Assembly: GCA_020349905.1 (NCBI GenBank)
Contig: CP070702.1
Location: 1,628,006 to 1,692,005 of the forward strand
From: Candidatus Eiseniibacteriota bacterium
Lineage (GTDB): Bacteria > Eisenbacteria > RBG-16-71-46 > JAFGJU01
Length of the DNA: 64,000 nt
Direction of reading: 5' to 3'
In this document: positions 14,797 through 23,900 of the stretch, in pieces
How positions within the stretch are numbered: the first letter of the stretch is position 1
Layout: each line of letters starts with the position of its first letter
Notes under the pieces: generated by a model
What the model saw: only the letters and a program-made list of their open reading frames with translations
Database searches by the model: none
Told to the model about the DNA's origin: nothing
Translations under genes and position numbers: made by a program

Positions 14797-15573
14797 ATGG
14801 ACATACACAGGCTCATAGCGGAAAAGCGCGAAGCCGGAGAGACCTTCGCCGTGGCTTTGATAGTCCGCACCGCCGGCTCTTCCCCACGGGACGCGGGCGC
14901 ACGGATGCTGGTACATCCGGACGGGTCCATCCTCGGGACCATCGGAGGAGGCAAGTTTGAAAAGCTGGTCATCGACGATTGCGTCGCATTATTCTCGGAC
15001 AAGAGTCCACACCTTCTTAAGACCTATCGGTTCTCTTCGAGCGGTCCCGACGCGACGGGTATGTGCTGCGGCGGAGAGGCAGACGTATTCATGGAGGTCT
15101 TCGTGAGGCCGGACAGACTTCTCGTTTTCGGGGGAGGGCACGTCGGCAAAGAGCTGGTGAGAATCGCGGAGTCGCTGGACTTCAGGATCACCGTCGTAGA
15201 CGACAGGAAGGACATCCTGCAGCAGTACCACGAGCCGGTCGAAACCATTCTGACCGACGAGCAATACGAGAAGAACTTCCCCTCGCTGGGCAGGGATACT
15301 TACGTCGACATTCTTACGCGCAGCCACGCGTGCGACAGGTAGGTCCTGAAAAGGGTCATCGAAAAGTACGTGGCGTACGTTGGGATGATAGGGTCCGAGA
15401 GAAAGATATCCCGCACGTTCTCCCTTCTGGCGGAGAGCGGCACTGATGAATCCCTCTTCAGCAAGGTACACGCGCCCATAGGCCTGGACGTCGGAGCGGA
15501 GGGTCCGGGGGAGATAGCGGTGGCGGTGGCCGCTGAACTCATCGCGACCAGGAGAAAGAGGACGAGAAGCTGA
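14797..15573 (+). pseudogene. xdhC: XdhC-family molybdoenzyme maturation factor, interrupted by an in-frame TAG
   Basis: XdhC-type proteins bind molybdenum cofactor and mature it for xanthine-dehydrogenase-like enzymes. The N-terminal domain shows 'VRTAGSSPRDAGARMLV' and the 'CCGGEADVF' block. The C-terminal Rossmann domain shows 'LLVFGGGHVGKELVRIA' and 'ITVVDDR'. At 15340-15342 the frame is broken by TAG within the conserved H-x-x-D-x-x-V-L block (reads SHACDR-stop-VLKR). It then continues unbroken in the same frame through 'YVAYVGMIGSERK', the normal next XdhC motif, to a TGA at 15573. Codon 182 of 258 is thus a single nonsense codon (one base from CAG, GAG or AAG). It could be a true recent mutation, a sequencing error, or suppression. 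TAG is used as an ordinary stop by neighbouring genes. Confidence 0.85.
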
Positions 15574-15615
15574 CGGGGCGAAGAGCTGACGGTGCGGGCA
15601 GCTGACGGGGTGAGG
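15568..15615. repeat. Three tandem 16-bp repeats
   Basis: AGCTGACGGGGCGAAG, AGCTGACGGTGCGGGC and AGCTGACGGGGTGAGG lie in exact 16-base register, followed by a partial AGCTC. The first copy overlaps the stop of xdhC, and the array fills the gap to mocA. Confidence 0.8.
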
Positions 15616-15634
15616 AGCTCTGCCGAGGTCCTGA

Positions 15635-16222
15635 ATGAATCCGCAAGCTGGAGAGGTCGCGGGAGTGATTCTCGCGGCCGGAGAAGGAAGACGAATCGGA
15701 AGAAGCAAGGCTCTTCTCGAGATTGACGGTGTCAAGTTCTTGGAGAGAGTCGTTCTCGCCATCCGCGCAGCCGGATGCGAGCCGGTCGTCGTCGTGGGCG
15801 GAGCTGACGCCGATGCCGTGCGCGCCGAGGCGCAGAGGCTCGATGCGCGATTCGCGCTCAATTCCGACTGGGAGCGGGGCCAGTTCTCATCACTCAAAGT
15901 CGGCCTGGCAGGGTCGGGGTCGGAGCCGCAGGGCGTCATGGTGGCTCTGGTCGACCATCCCTTCGTTGCCGAAGAGACGTACCGGTTGCTCTTCGAAGCC
16001 TTCAAGGCCGCTCCGCAGAAGATATTCATTCCCAGTCACAGGGGCACGCGCGGGCATCCCGTGGTCGTCCCGCGGAAGATAGTGGACGAGATAGTGCGTT
16101 CTTCGGACGACTTGACCCTGAGAGACGTTATGAAGAAGCACGCAGACCTGATCGTAGAACTCGAGGTTAAAGACCCCGGGATTCTGAAGGACGTTGATAC
16201 GGCAGTGGACCTGGAGAGATGA
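15635..16222 (+). CDS. mocA: MocA-like molybdenum cofactor cytidylyltransferase
   Basis: The protein has 195 residues, the usual length. The nucleotidyltransferase start 'ILAAGEGRRIGRSKALLEIDG' is at residues 12-32, with 'GQFSSLKVGL' (about 87-96) and 'VDHPF' (about 108-112), all characteristic of the MobA/MocA family. The second region fits MocA, which adds CMP to Mo-molybdopterin for xanthine-oxidase-type enzymes. The neighbours agree: XdhC before, molybdenum hydroxylase subunits after. The ribosome site is weak (GAGG 10 bases before ATG). It is probably in one transcript with xdhC and the following hydroxylase genes. Confidence 0.88.
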   Translation: MNPQAGEVAGVILAAGEGRRIGRSKALLEIDGVKFLERVVLAIRAAGCEPVVVVGGADADAVRAEAQRLDARFALNSDWERGQFSSLKVGLAGSGSEPQGVMVALVDHPFVAEETYRLLFEAFKAAPQKIFIPSHRGTRGHPVVVPRKIVDEIVRSSDDLTLRDVMKKHADLIVELEVKDPGILKDVDTAVDLER

Positions 16223-16260
16223 CTTTGCGACGGCTCTGAGAAGCCCGCGGGTCAAGGCCG

Positions 16261-18561
16261 GTGTCCCTGAGTCGACGAACGATGGCGGTAGTCGGTAGAA
16301 GAGTCAGACGAGTAGAAAGCCTGGACCGTGTGAAGGGGGTCGGGTCCTTCACGGACGACCTCACTTACGCGGGAATGCTTCACGCTGCCGTGGTGCGCTC
16401 GCCGGTCGCCAGGGCCAGGATCAAACACATCGAGACCGGCAGGGCCCTCAGGAGAGCCGGCGCCGAGGCGGTGTTCACGTTCCAAGACATCCCCGGCCGC
16501 AACGTAGTGCCCATCATCCTGGAGGATCAACCTTTCCTGGCAGAGGAGTATGTGAACTACGTCGGAGAACCGATAGCCGTGGTATTGGCGAGCGAGCGTG
16601 AAACGGCTCGGGCCGCGGCCAAAGAGGTCAGTGTTAGGCTGGAAGAGCTCCCTCCCATCCTGGACCTCTTGAAGGCCCGGCGCCATCCTCGAGTCCACCT
16701 CTTCGGCGAGGACAACGTGTTCAAGCACCTGAGAATCAGGCGCGGAGACACGGCGGCCGCCTTTTCGTCCTGCGACGTGATAGTCGAGAACGAATATCGC
16801 ACGCCTTACCAGGAGCACGCGTACATAGAGCCCGAGGCCATGATTGCCATTCCGCATCCCGACGGCACGATCGAGATCCGCGGTTCCATGCAGTGCCCGT
16901 TCTACGTTCGAAAAGCGGTCACGAGCGTGCTCGGGCTTCCGGAGAGCAGGGTGTGGGTCGTGCAGGCCGCCACGGGCGGCGCGTTCGGCGGAAAGGAAGA
17001 CGTTCCTTCGCTCCTGGCCTGCCAGGTCGCCCTGCCCGCATGGAAGCTCAAGAAACCGGTGAAGCTGGTCTACGACCGCACTGAAGACATGGTCTCCACC
17101 TCGAAGCGCCATCCCTCCTGGGTCCGGTACAAGTCCGGAGCCACCAGGGACGGCGTACTCAAGGCGGTCGAGGTCGAGTACGTCATAGACGGGGGGGCCT
17201 ACTCCACCCTGTCGCCGGCGGTGCTTTATCGGGGCACCGTCCACGCCGCCGGTCCGTACCGCTGCGACAATGTGAAGGTGGACAGCTACGTAGTGGCCAC
17301 GAACAGAGTTCCCACAGGGGCGTTCCGGGGATTCGGGTCTCCCCAGATTCTCTTTGCCGCAGAATCTCAGATGGACCAGCTGGCAGAGAGGCTGGGCCTC
17401 CACCCGGCCGAGTTGAGACGCAGGAATCTCCTCAGAGCCGGCGACACCACCATCACGGGGCAGAAACTTACCGTCAGCGTGGGTCTGGAGGAAACGCTCG
17501 ACAGAGTCCTCGAGGCCTCCGGCTGGCCGACAGGCCAGAAAAGGGACGACGGAGTCGGCTACGGTCTCTCCACCGTTTTCTACGGCGTGGGCCTGGGTGC
17601 GGCGGGCAAGCATCTTGCGCGCACCGGAGCCAGGGTCATCGTCCATGCCGACGGCTCGGTGACGTTCTCTGTCGGCACCACCGAGTTGGGCCAGGGTATG
17701 ACCACCGTTTTGTCGCAGATAGTCTCTGAAGAACTGGGTACTCCTCTGGAGTGTGTACAGATGATAGCGCCCGACACGAGCCGCGTGCCCGACTCCGGCC
17801 CGACCGTTGCGTCCAGGTCCACTACGATGTCGGGGAACGCGCTCAAGGACGCCTGTGGGAAGATACGTGACGTCTTGCTGGCGGAGGCGTCCAGGGCTCT
17901 GAGGATTCCCGTATCGGACCTCCGCATCGTGGAGGGGGCCATCGTGCCGGCCAAGGAAGAAGGGCCTTCAATGCCCATCGACGAGGCCATCAAGTCCTGC
18001 ACGACGGCCAGGCTTCCCCTGTCTGCAGAGGGGTGGCACGTTTCCACTTCCACCAGTTGGGACGACAGGACAGGTCAGGGGGATGCGTACGTTACGTACG
18101 CGTGGGCAACAAACCTGGCCAAGGTAAGAGTGGACAGGGAGACGGGCGAAGTAACTGTTCTCAAGATGTGGGCGGCCCACGACGTGGGTAAGGCAGTGAA
18201 CCCCACCCTAGCAGAAGGCCAGATAGAAGGAGGCATTCTGCAGGGGCTCGGGTTTGCTCTCACAGAAAACATGTTCACCGACGAGCGCGGCGTCATAGTC
18301 AACCCGGACTTTTCCACTTACATCATCCCCACTGCAGCCGACTCTCCTGAAATCGTCTCGTTGCTTGTGGAGCATCCCTATCCTGACGGCCCGCACGGGG
18401 CGAAGGGATTCGGTGAGCAGCCTCTGATGGGAGTCGCTCCGGCAGTGGCAAACGCTGTCCGCGATGCCGTGGGCGTGCGAATCACGGAGTTGCCCATCAC
18501 GCCGGAGAAGATCTGGAACGCATTGAGGAGCTCGCGGCGAGTTCCTGTAACGCAGAGATGA
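16261..18561 (+). CDS. Molybdenum hydroxylase large subunit 1 (xanthine dehydrogenase/CoxL family)
   Basis: The protein has 766 residues. It binds Mo-molybdopterin and hydroxylates the substrate. Family motifs in order: 'VGSFTDD', 'HAYIEPEAMIA', 'GGAFGGKEDVP' near residue 240, 'GAFRGFGSPQ', 'ELGQGMTTVLSQI', and 'GAKGFGEQP' with the catalytic base E719. The start is GTG 16261; ATG 16282 ('MAVVGRRVRRVESLDRV') is an equally sensible start. 'TVASRSTTMSGNA' and 'HDVGKAVNP' also match. The Fe-S and FAD subunits follow directly, giving a complete heterotrimer in order large-small-medium. The purine permease at the end of the island favours a purine or related N-heterocycle as substrate. CO dehydrogenase is unlikely because the AYRCSFR loop is absent. 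Confidence 0.93.
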   Translation: MSLSRRTMAVVGRRVRRVESLDRVKGVGSFTDDLTYAGMLHAAVVRSPVARARIKHIETGRALRRAGAEAVFTFQDIPGRNVVPIILEDQPFLAEEYVNYVGEPIAVVLASERETARAAAKEVSVRLEELPPILDLLKARRHPRVHLFGEDNVFKHLRIRRGDTAAAFSSCDVIVENEYRTPYQEHAYIEPEAMIAIPHPDGTIEIRGSMQCPFYVRKAVTSVLGLPESRVWVVQAATGGAFGGKEDVPSLLACQVALPAWKLKKPVKLVYDRTEDMVSTSKRHPSWVRYKSGATRDGVLKAVEVEYVIDGGAYSTLSPAVLYRGTVHAAGPYRCDNVKVDSYVVATNRVPTGAFRGFGSPQILFAAESQMDQLAERLGLHPAELRRRNLLRAGDTTITGQKLTVSVGLEETLDRVLEASGWPTGQKRDDGVGYGLSTVFYGVGLGAAGKHLARTGARVIVHADGSVTFSVGTTELGQGMTTVLSQIVSEELGTPLECVQMIAPDTSRVPDSGPTVASRSTTMSGNALKDACGKIRDVLLAEASRALRIPVSDLRIVEGAIVPAKEEGPSMPIDEAIKSCTTARLPLSAEGWHVSTSTSWDDRTGQGDAYVTYAWATNLAKVRVDRETGEVTVLKMWAAHDVGKAVNPTLAEGQIEGGILQGLGFALTENMFTDERGVIVNPDFSTYIIPTAADSPEIVSLLVEHPYPDGPHGAKGFGEQPLMGVAPAVANAVRDAVGVRITELPITPEKIWNALRSSRRVPVTQR

Positions 18562-18619
18562 GACGGCACTCGAGTAGGCGACGTGCCGTGCAACCGAGCT
18601 GTTGCATCCAGAGGCCGGA

Positions 18620-19102
18620 ATGAAACTGAAGTTCACAGTGAATCGAAGAGCGACCACCCTCGAGGTCACCGGCGCAGAGCGCGTGATAGACCTTCTGCGC
18701 GAGAGACTCGGTCTGGTCGGGACCAAAGAGGGGTGCGGCAAGGGAGAATGCGGTGCGTGCACGGTCCTTCTGGACGGTTCCCCGGTCTGCTCCTGTCTCT
18801 TGCTCTCTTCCCAGGTGGCCGGAAGAGAGATAACGACAATAGAAGGTCTGAGTGAGGGAGAATCGTTACACCCCGTGCAAGCGGCCTTCGCCGAGACCGG
18901 TGCGGTGCAGTGCGGTTTCTGCACACCCGGTCTGGTGCTGTCGTCCGCTGCGCTGCTGGCAGATATTCCCGCTCCCTCGAGGGAACAGATGAAAAGGGCT
19001 CTCGCGGGAAATCTATGCCGGTGCACCGGATACCAGAAGATATTTGAGGCGGTCGAGCTGGCCTCAAGGAACATGAGAAGGGAGAAGCGAAGGCGACGAT
19101 GA
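18620..19102 (+). CDS. Molybdenum hydroxylase [2Fe-2S] subunit 1
   Basis: The protein has 160 residues. The N-terminal plant-type ferredoxin domain carries C39, C44, C47 and C59. The C-terminal helical domain carries the second cluster's Cys pairs in 'VQCGFCTPG' and 'GNLCRCTGY'. It passes electrons from the Mo centre to FAD. ATG 18620 lies just after AGAGGCCGG; a longer frame upstream lacks a better site. Its stop overlaps the next start (ATGA at 19099-19102), so translation is coupled to the FAD subunit. Confidence 0.95.
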   Translation: MKLKFTVNRRATTLEVTGAERVIDLLRERLGLVGTKEGCGKGECGACTVLLDGSPVCSCLLLSSQVAGREITTIEGLSEGESLHPVQAAFAETGAVQCGFCTPGLVLSSAALLADIPAPSREQMKRALAGNLCRCTGYQKIFEAVELASRNMRREKRRRR

Positions 19103-19947
19103 GAGAAGCGTCCGTCATCGCGCCGAGGTCTCTGAGGGAAGCCCTCAGGGCCGTAGGCCGCAAGGGCGTCGTGGCCGTGGCAGGTGGAACTGACCTGTTG
19201 GTCCGGCTGCACGATGTCGCTGCCGGTGAGCGGCCGTCGTTTCTAGTGCTGGACGGCGTCAGGACCCTCCACAGCATCGCTCCTCGAGGAAAGGGACTCG
19301 CGCTGGGGCCGCTGGTCACTTTCTCCGAGATAGAGCGTTCCTCGCTCCTCAGAACGCTCGCTCCCCAGCTCGTGGAGGCCGCGTCCGTCGCAGGGTCCGT
19401 ACAGATAAGGAACCGGGCCACGTTGGGTGGAAATATCGCCAACGGGTCTCCTGCGGGCGACCTGCTCCCCCCTCTCTATGTGCTCTCCGCAAGACTGGAG
19501 CTGTCGTACTCCGGAGGTAGGCGGCAGGTGATGATCGAAGATTTCTTCAAGGGGCCCGGAGAGACCGTTCTCAGAAGGAACGAGCTAATCACGCGAGTCG
19601 TATTTGAGAGGAGTCAGAATCGGGGATTCTTCTTGCGCCTGGCGGTCAGAAGGGCCCTGGCCATCAGCAAAGTCTCGGTGGCCGCAAACGTCTCGCTTCG
19701 AAACGGGCGAGTGCAGAGCGTGAGAATCGCCCTGGGGGCCGTCGCGCCGACCGTGCTCAGGGCTTCACGAACCGAGGAGTATCTGTTGGGCAGGGAGCTG
19801 GACCGGGACTCGATAGAGACGGCCTGCGGGCTGGCCAGTGGCGAAGCCGCACCCATAGACGACATCCGCTCGGAGGCCGACTACAGACGAGAGATGGTCG
19901 GCGTACTTCTCGGAAGGGGGCTCCTTAGAATCGCAAGCGCGAGGTAG
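19099..19947 (+). CDS. Molybdenum hydroxylase FAD-binding subunit 1 (CoxM-like)
   Basis: The protein has 282 residues, typical for the medium subunit. The FAD pyrophosphate-binding loops are 'AVAGGTDLLVRLHD' (about residues 26-39) and 'IRNRATLGGNIANGSPAGDLLP' (about 102-123, the conserved TxGGN signature). A C-terminal CO_deh_flav_C domain begins near residue 180 ('LRLAVRRALAISKVSVAAN'). It accepts electrons from the [2Fe-2S] subunit and hands them to NAD or another acceptor. The start overlaps the preceding stop. Together with the two genes upstream it makes the first heterotrimer. Confidence 0.95.
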   Translation: MREASVIAPRSLREALRAVGRKGVVAVAGGTDLLVRLHDVAAGERPSFLVLDGVRTLHSIAPRGKGLALGPLVTFSEIERSSLLRTLAPQLVEAASVAGSVQIRNRATLGGNIANGSPAGDLLPPLYVLSARLELSYSGGRRQVMIEDFFKGPGETVLRRNELITRVVFERSQNRGFFLRLAVRRALAISKVSVAANVSLRNGRVQSVRIALGAVAPTVLRASRTEEYLLGRELDRDSIETACGLASGEAAPIDDIRSEADYRREMVGVLLGRGLLRIASAR

Positions 19948-19973
19948 CACTTCTGCACAGAGGAAGAGGTAGC

Positions 19974-22352
19974 ATGCCTGCACCGAGGAAAAAGAGGACC
20001 GCGTTCGCTGCCATCGGAACCAGCGTTCCCAACGTAGACGCCGTCGACAAGGTGACGGGTCGGGCCAAGTACGGCGCCGACCACGACCGGAAGGGACAGC
20101 TCTACGGCCGCGTGAAGTACTCGGAGCATCCTCACGCCCTGATACTTTCGATCGACGTGTCCCGAGCCGTCAATCTGAGTGGTGTGCGGGCCGTGCTGAC
20201 CCACGCAGACATACCGGGCGAGAACAGCTTCGGTACGGCCGTTCCTCACCAGGTGGTCTTGTGCTCCGAGAAGGTGAGATACCTCGGCGACGTGGTAGCG
20301 ATAGTCGCCGCTGACAGCGAAGAGATCGCTGCCAAGGCGGTAGAGTCGATCACCGTGAAGTACAAGATCCTCCCCGTCGTGAGCGACCCGGTGGAGGCGC
20401 TCAGTCCGCGGTCGCCTGCGGTTCATGCGGGCGGTAACCTCTGCGTTCACCAAAAAGTGCGAAAGGGCGACGTCGGGACAGGGTTCTCGCAGTCCGAGGT
20501 CGTCCTGGAGCGAGAGTACGCGACGCAGAAGGTGGAACACGCCTACATGGAGCCGGAAGCCGTACTTGCCGAGCCAGGCGAGAACGGTGGAATCACGGTC
20601 ACCGGCTCGGTGCAGAACCTCTATTCCATCAGGCGGGGATTGGCCAGGGTCCTAGCTCTTCCGCTGGGTCGCGTTCGCGTCAGGCAGGCGACCCTGGGCG
20701 GTTCGTTCGGCGGAAAGGACGAGGCCATGACGGCGCTTTGCTGCAGGGCGGCGCTCCTGGCCCTGAAGACCGGACGGCCGGTCAAGATGGTCAACACTCG
20801 CGAGAACTCGATGAGAGAATCCTACAAGCGCCACCCTTACAGGATGAAATACAAGGTGGGCGCGGACCGGCGCGGGTTCCTCAAAGCCATGGAGATTACG
20901 ATTCACGCAGACGCAGGAGCCTACGCCGCGATGTCACCTTTCGTTACTTGGCGCTCCACGGTGCAGGCCACCGGACCGTACGTGGTGCCGAACGTCAGGA
21001 CCGACGTCTACGCCGCTTACACGAACAACTGCTACACGAGCGCCATGAGGGGATTCGGTTCCCCGCAGGTCTGCTTCGGTTCCGAGTCCCTGATGGATGA
21101 GCTGGCCGAGAAGCTGGGGATGGACCCTCTGGAGGTGCGACTTAAGAACACGCTGCGAGGCCGCTCAACGACTGCCACGGGGCAGAAACTCAACCACACG
21201 GTCAGCGTGGGCGAGGCCCTCCTCAACGTGACGAAGAAGGGGCGTTTCCTGAAGACGCGCGCCTCCAATCGGAAGCACAACGAGCGTTCGCACCCGAAGA
21301 AGGGAGTAGGGATATCCTGCAGCTACAGGGGAGTCTCACTGGGTGCCGAGGGCGTGGATGCAGCGGGTGTGACCGTGTCCCTTCAGACGGACGGTTCCGT
21401 GGTGGCGTCGTCAGGCCTTGTGGACATGGGGCAGGGAGCGGCCACGACGATATCCCTCATGGTGGCTGAGGAGCTCGGCGTGACCGTCGATAGGATAAGA
21501 TTCTTGGGGGCAGACACCTCTCGACTTCCGGACTCAGGTCCCACCGTGGCTTCCAGGACGAGTTTCATGGCCGGGCAAGCTGCCAGGCGCGCATGCAAGG
21601 AGATAGTGGAAAGAATCAGACCCGTGGCATCGGAGGTCCTGGGCTGTCCAGTTGACTCTCTGCTTTTCAGAAACAATTGGGTTTCGCACTCAACTGAGAG
21701 AACCCGTCGGGGTCCTGGATCACGGAAGGCGGGGAGGGGACGCGCGGGAAGGAAGAGGCTTCGACTCGGGGAGCTAGCTTCTCTCTGCTTCGCGAGAGGC
21801 GTCTCGCTCTTCGCTCACGGGTGGTACCGCGCCCCCGCCACTTCCTGGGACGAAAGGACCGGCCAGGGCGACGCGTACTTCACGTTCGTGTACGGTGCGA
21901 ACCTGGCGGAAGTTGAAGTGGACACCGAGACGGGCACGGTGCGCGTTACCAGATTCGTGAGTTCACACGACGTGGGCCGCGTACTGAACTTGAACGGCGC
22001 CAGGGGGCAGGTGTACGGAGGGGTAGCCATGGGACTCGGCTACGCCTTGTTCGAGGAATACGCGGAGCAGGACGGACGGCCGTCTCTGGAGAATTTCGAC
22101 GAATATCTACTCCCTACCGTGTCTGACGTTCCGGAGACCGAGATCGTCTTCATAGAGAATCCCGACAGGCTGGGTCCCTACGGGGCCAAGTCTCTGGGTG
22201 AGCCCGCGTGCGAGATTGCCGCGCCTGCAATTGCCAACGCCGTGTGCGACGCCCTGGGAATGAGAGTGCGCGAGCTGCCCCTGACACTGGAGAGAGTGCG
22301 GTTGGGCAGGGGCCTGTCCAGAAAGGAGAAACGCGGGTCTGCCGGCCCCTGA
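19974..22352 (+). CDS. Molybdenum hydroxylase large subunit 2
   Basis: The protein has 792 residues and is a paralogue of the 16261 product. Motifs: 'AVDKVTGRAKYGAD', 'HAYMEPEAVLAE', 'GGSFGGKDEAMTALCCRAA', 'SAMRGFGSPQVCF', 'DMGQGAATTISLM' and 'GAKSLGEPA' with the catalytic E743. It differs from subunit 1 in the loop around residue 600 by a basic insert rich in Arg, Gly and Lys ('RRGPGSRKAGRGRAGRKR'), which is unusual and probably a surface loop. GAGGAAGAGG precedes the ATG. FAD and Fe-S genes follow in the opposite order to the first set (large-medium-small), so the two trimers arose or arrived separately rather than by simple tandem duplication. The substrate probably differs from set 1. Confidence 0.93.
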   Translation: MPAPRKKRTAFAAIGTSVPNVDAVDKVTGRAKYGADHDRKGQLYGRVKYSEHPHALILSIDVSRAVNLSGVRAVLTHADIPGENSFGTAVPHQVVLCSEKVRYLGDVVAIVAADSEEIAAKAVESITVKYKILPVVSDPVEALSPRSPAVHAGGNLCVHQKVRKGDVGTGFSQSEVVLEREYATQKVEHAYMEPEAVLAEPGENGGITVTGSVQNLYSIRRGLARVLALPLGRVRVRQATLGGSFGGKDEAMTALCCRAALLALKTGRPVKMVNTRENSMRESYKRHPYRMKYKVGADRRGFLKAMEITIHADAGAYAAMSPFVTWRSTVQATGPYVVPNVRTDVYAAYTNNCYTSAMRGFGSPQVCFGSESLMDELAEKLGMDPLEVRLKNTLRGRSTTATGQKLNHTVSVGEALLNVTKKGRFLKTRASNRKHNERSHPKKGVGISCSYRGVSLGAEGVDAAGVTVSLQTDGSVVASSGLVDMGQGAATTISLMVAEELGVTVDRIRFLGADTSRLPDSGPTVASRTSFMAGQAARRACKEIVERIRPVASEVLGCPVDSLLFRNNWVSHSTERTRRGPGSRKAGRGRAGRKRLRLGELASLCFARGVSLFAHGWYRAPATSWDERTGQGDAYFTFVYGANLAEVEVDTETGTVRVTRFVSSHDVGRVLNLNGARGQVYGGVAMGLGYALFEEYAEQDGRPSLENFDEYLLPTVSDVPETEIVFIENPDRLGPYGAKSLGEPACEIAAPAIANAVCDALGMRVRELPLTLERVRLGRGLSRKEKRGSAGP

Positions 22353-22458
22353 GATGAGGAAGGCAGAAGGCCGGAGGGGAATGCGTTCTCGAGACACAGA
22401 GGTCCTCCGGAAGGCGAAGTCCATGCCGGTGCGTCTCGTCCCGCGAGGAACTTACTAG

Positions 22459-23319
22459 ATGATAGACGTGACCACGTACATCAGACCTGGCTCTCTCGAG
22501 GAGGCCCTGGATGTTCTGGCGTCGGGGGAGTTCACTCCGCTGGCCGGCGGGACGGACCTGATTCCCCATGCGCGGGGCCGCGGTCCAAGGAAGATGCTGG
22601 ACCTCAGCGGATTGAGCCTCGATAGAGTCACGCGGACCGCCTCTTCCATAGAGGTGGGCGCCTGTGCCACGCATTCGGAGCTCTGCAGGGACGCGGTTGT
22701 CACGAAAGCGCTGCCCCTACTGTCCAAAGCGGCGGCTCTTGTGGGCACGAAACAGGTAAGGAACCGGGGCACGCTCGGAGGGAACGTGGTGAATGCGTCG
22801 CCGTGCGCAGACACCGTACCGGCTCTTCTTAACCACGACGCGGTAGCAGTGCTGGTCTCAAAAGACGCCAGACGAAAGGTGCCCGTGGAGGCATTTATAA
22901 CGGGTCCCTACGCCACGTGCATAGGACCGAACGAGCTCCTGACCTCCATTGTCTGCGAGCCGCTGGAGAAGCCAACGTTCGTGTCTTTCTTGAAGTTGGG
23001 TCGTCGGCAGGCCGTGAACATCTCCCGGATGTCCCTGGCCGTCTGCCTGATGATGGACGGAAAAGGTTCCATCAAGGGGGCGCGTGTCTCGGCGGGGGCG
23101 GTATTTCCGGTGGCCAGAAGGATGAGAGAGGTGGAACGTCTCCTGGCGGGAGAGTCCCCGTCCAAACGGCTGTTCGCGGAGGCAGGAGCCCTGGCCGCAC
23201 AGCTCATGGTCAAGGAGAGCGGGGTCCGATGGTCGACGCCGTACAAGAGACCTGTCCTGGCGGCACTGTTGGAGAGAGCTCTGGCTGAGGCGGCGAGCGG
23301 GAACTTCGGGGAGCAGTAG
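22459..23319 (+). CDS. Molybdenum hydroxylase FAD-binding subunit 2
   Basis: The protein has 286 residues. The FAD loops are 'PLAGGTDLIPHARG' (about residues 27-40) and 'VRNRGTLGGNVVNASPCADTVP' (about 99-120). A C-terminal CO_deh_flav_C domain starts near 'FLKLGRRQAVNISRMSLAV'. It is close in layout to the 19099 product but only moderately similar in sequence. The 106-base gap before it has no clear promoter, so it is probably in the same transcript as the large subunit. The end reads 'ASGNFGEQ', and the Fe-S subunit begins 31 bases later. Confidence 0.95.
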   Translation: MIDVTTYIRPGSLEEALDVLASGEFTPLAGGTDLIPHARGRGPRKMLDLSGLSLDRVTRTASSIEVGACATHSELCRDAVVTKALPLLSKAAALVGTKQVRNRGTLGGNVVNASPCADTVPALLNHDAVAVLVSKDARRKVPVEAFITGPYATCIGPNELLTSIVCEPLEKPTFVSFLKLGRRQAVNISRMSLAVCLMMDGKGSIKGARVSAGAVFPVARRMREVERLLAGESPSKRLFAEAGALAAQLMVKESGVRWSTPYKRPVLAALLERALAEAASGNFGEQ

Positions 23320-23350
23320 CCGAGTGAGAGGGCGAGAGGAAGAACCAGGA

Positions 23351-23890
23351 ATGAAAGGCCCGCAAGACAGCGCGACCGTCGCTCGCGTCCAGGTGAGCTT
23401 TCGGCTCAACGGAGTTTCGTTCCGTAAGCGCGTTCCGGTTGACTGGACGCTGCTTCGGTACCTGCGCGAGGGACTGGGCTACTACGGCACGAAGTGCGGT
23501 TGTGAGATAGGGGATTGCGGTGCCTGTACCGTGCTCTATGACGGTGTGGCACTCAACGCGTGTCTCATCCTGGCGCCCCAGGTGGATGGGGTGGACATCT
23601 GGACGATTGAAGGGGTGGCGCCGCAGGGTGAAAGGGGGCTCCATCCGGTGCAGCAGGCGTTCGTCGAGCGTGGAGCCGTGCACTGCGGCTTCTGCACACC
23701 CGGCTTCGTCATGTCGACCATTGCCCTGTTTCTGGAGACGAGAAACCCCTCCAGGCAGGAAATCAAAGAGGCTCTCGCCGGCAACCTGTGCCGATGCACG
23801 GGCTACATTCAAATTCTCGACGCCGTCAAGACTGCGGCGTCGAGGTTACGCGATCGGGACCTGAAGAAGTTCGTCTCGAGAAGACGATAG
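23351..23890 (+). CDS. Molybdenum hydroxylase [2Fe-2S] subunit 2
   Basis: The protein has 179 residues from ATG 23351, which is preceded by GAGGAAG at 8 bases; an in-frame GTG at 23324 has no such site. The ferredoxin domain has 'GTKCGCEIGDCGACTVL' and a following Cys in 'LNACLIL'. The second cluster Cys pairs are in 'VHCGFCTPG' and 'GNLCRCTGY'. The CxCxxxxC spacing differs by an extra Cys from set 1 (KCGCEIGDC against EGCGKGEC). It completes the second heterotrimer. The basic tail 'KKFVSRRR' ends 10 bases before the permease. Confidence 0.95.
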   Translation: MKGPQDSATVARVQVSFRLNGVSFRKRVPVDWTLLRYLREGLGYYGTKCGCEIGDCGACTVLYDGVALNACLILAPQVDGVDIWTIEGVAPQGERGLHPVQQAFVERGAVHCGFCTPGFVMSTIALFLETRNPSRQEIKEALAGNLCRCTGYIQILDAVKTAASRLRDRDLKKFVSRRR

Positions 23891-23900
23891 GGAGAACCTG

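Noticed and set aside
14797..15573. Genome-wide TAG reassignment as explanation for the XdhC stop
   Set aside because: Several neighbouring genes, for example those ending at 542, 1166 and 2299, end naturally in TAG, so TAG is a working stop codon here.
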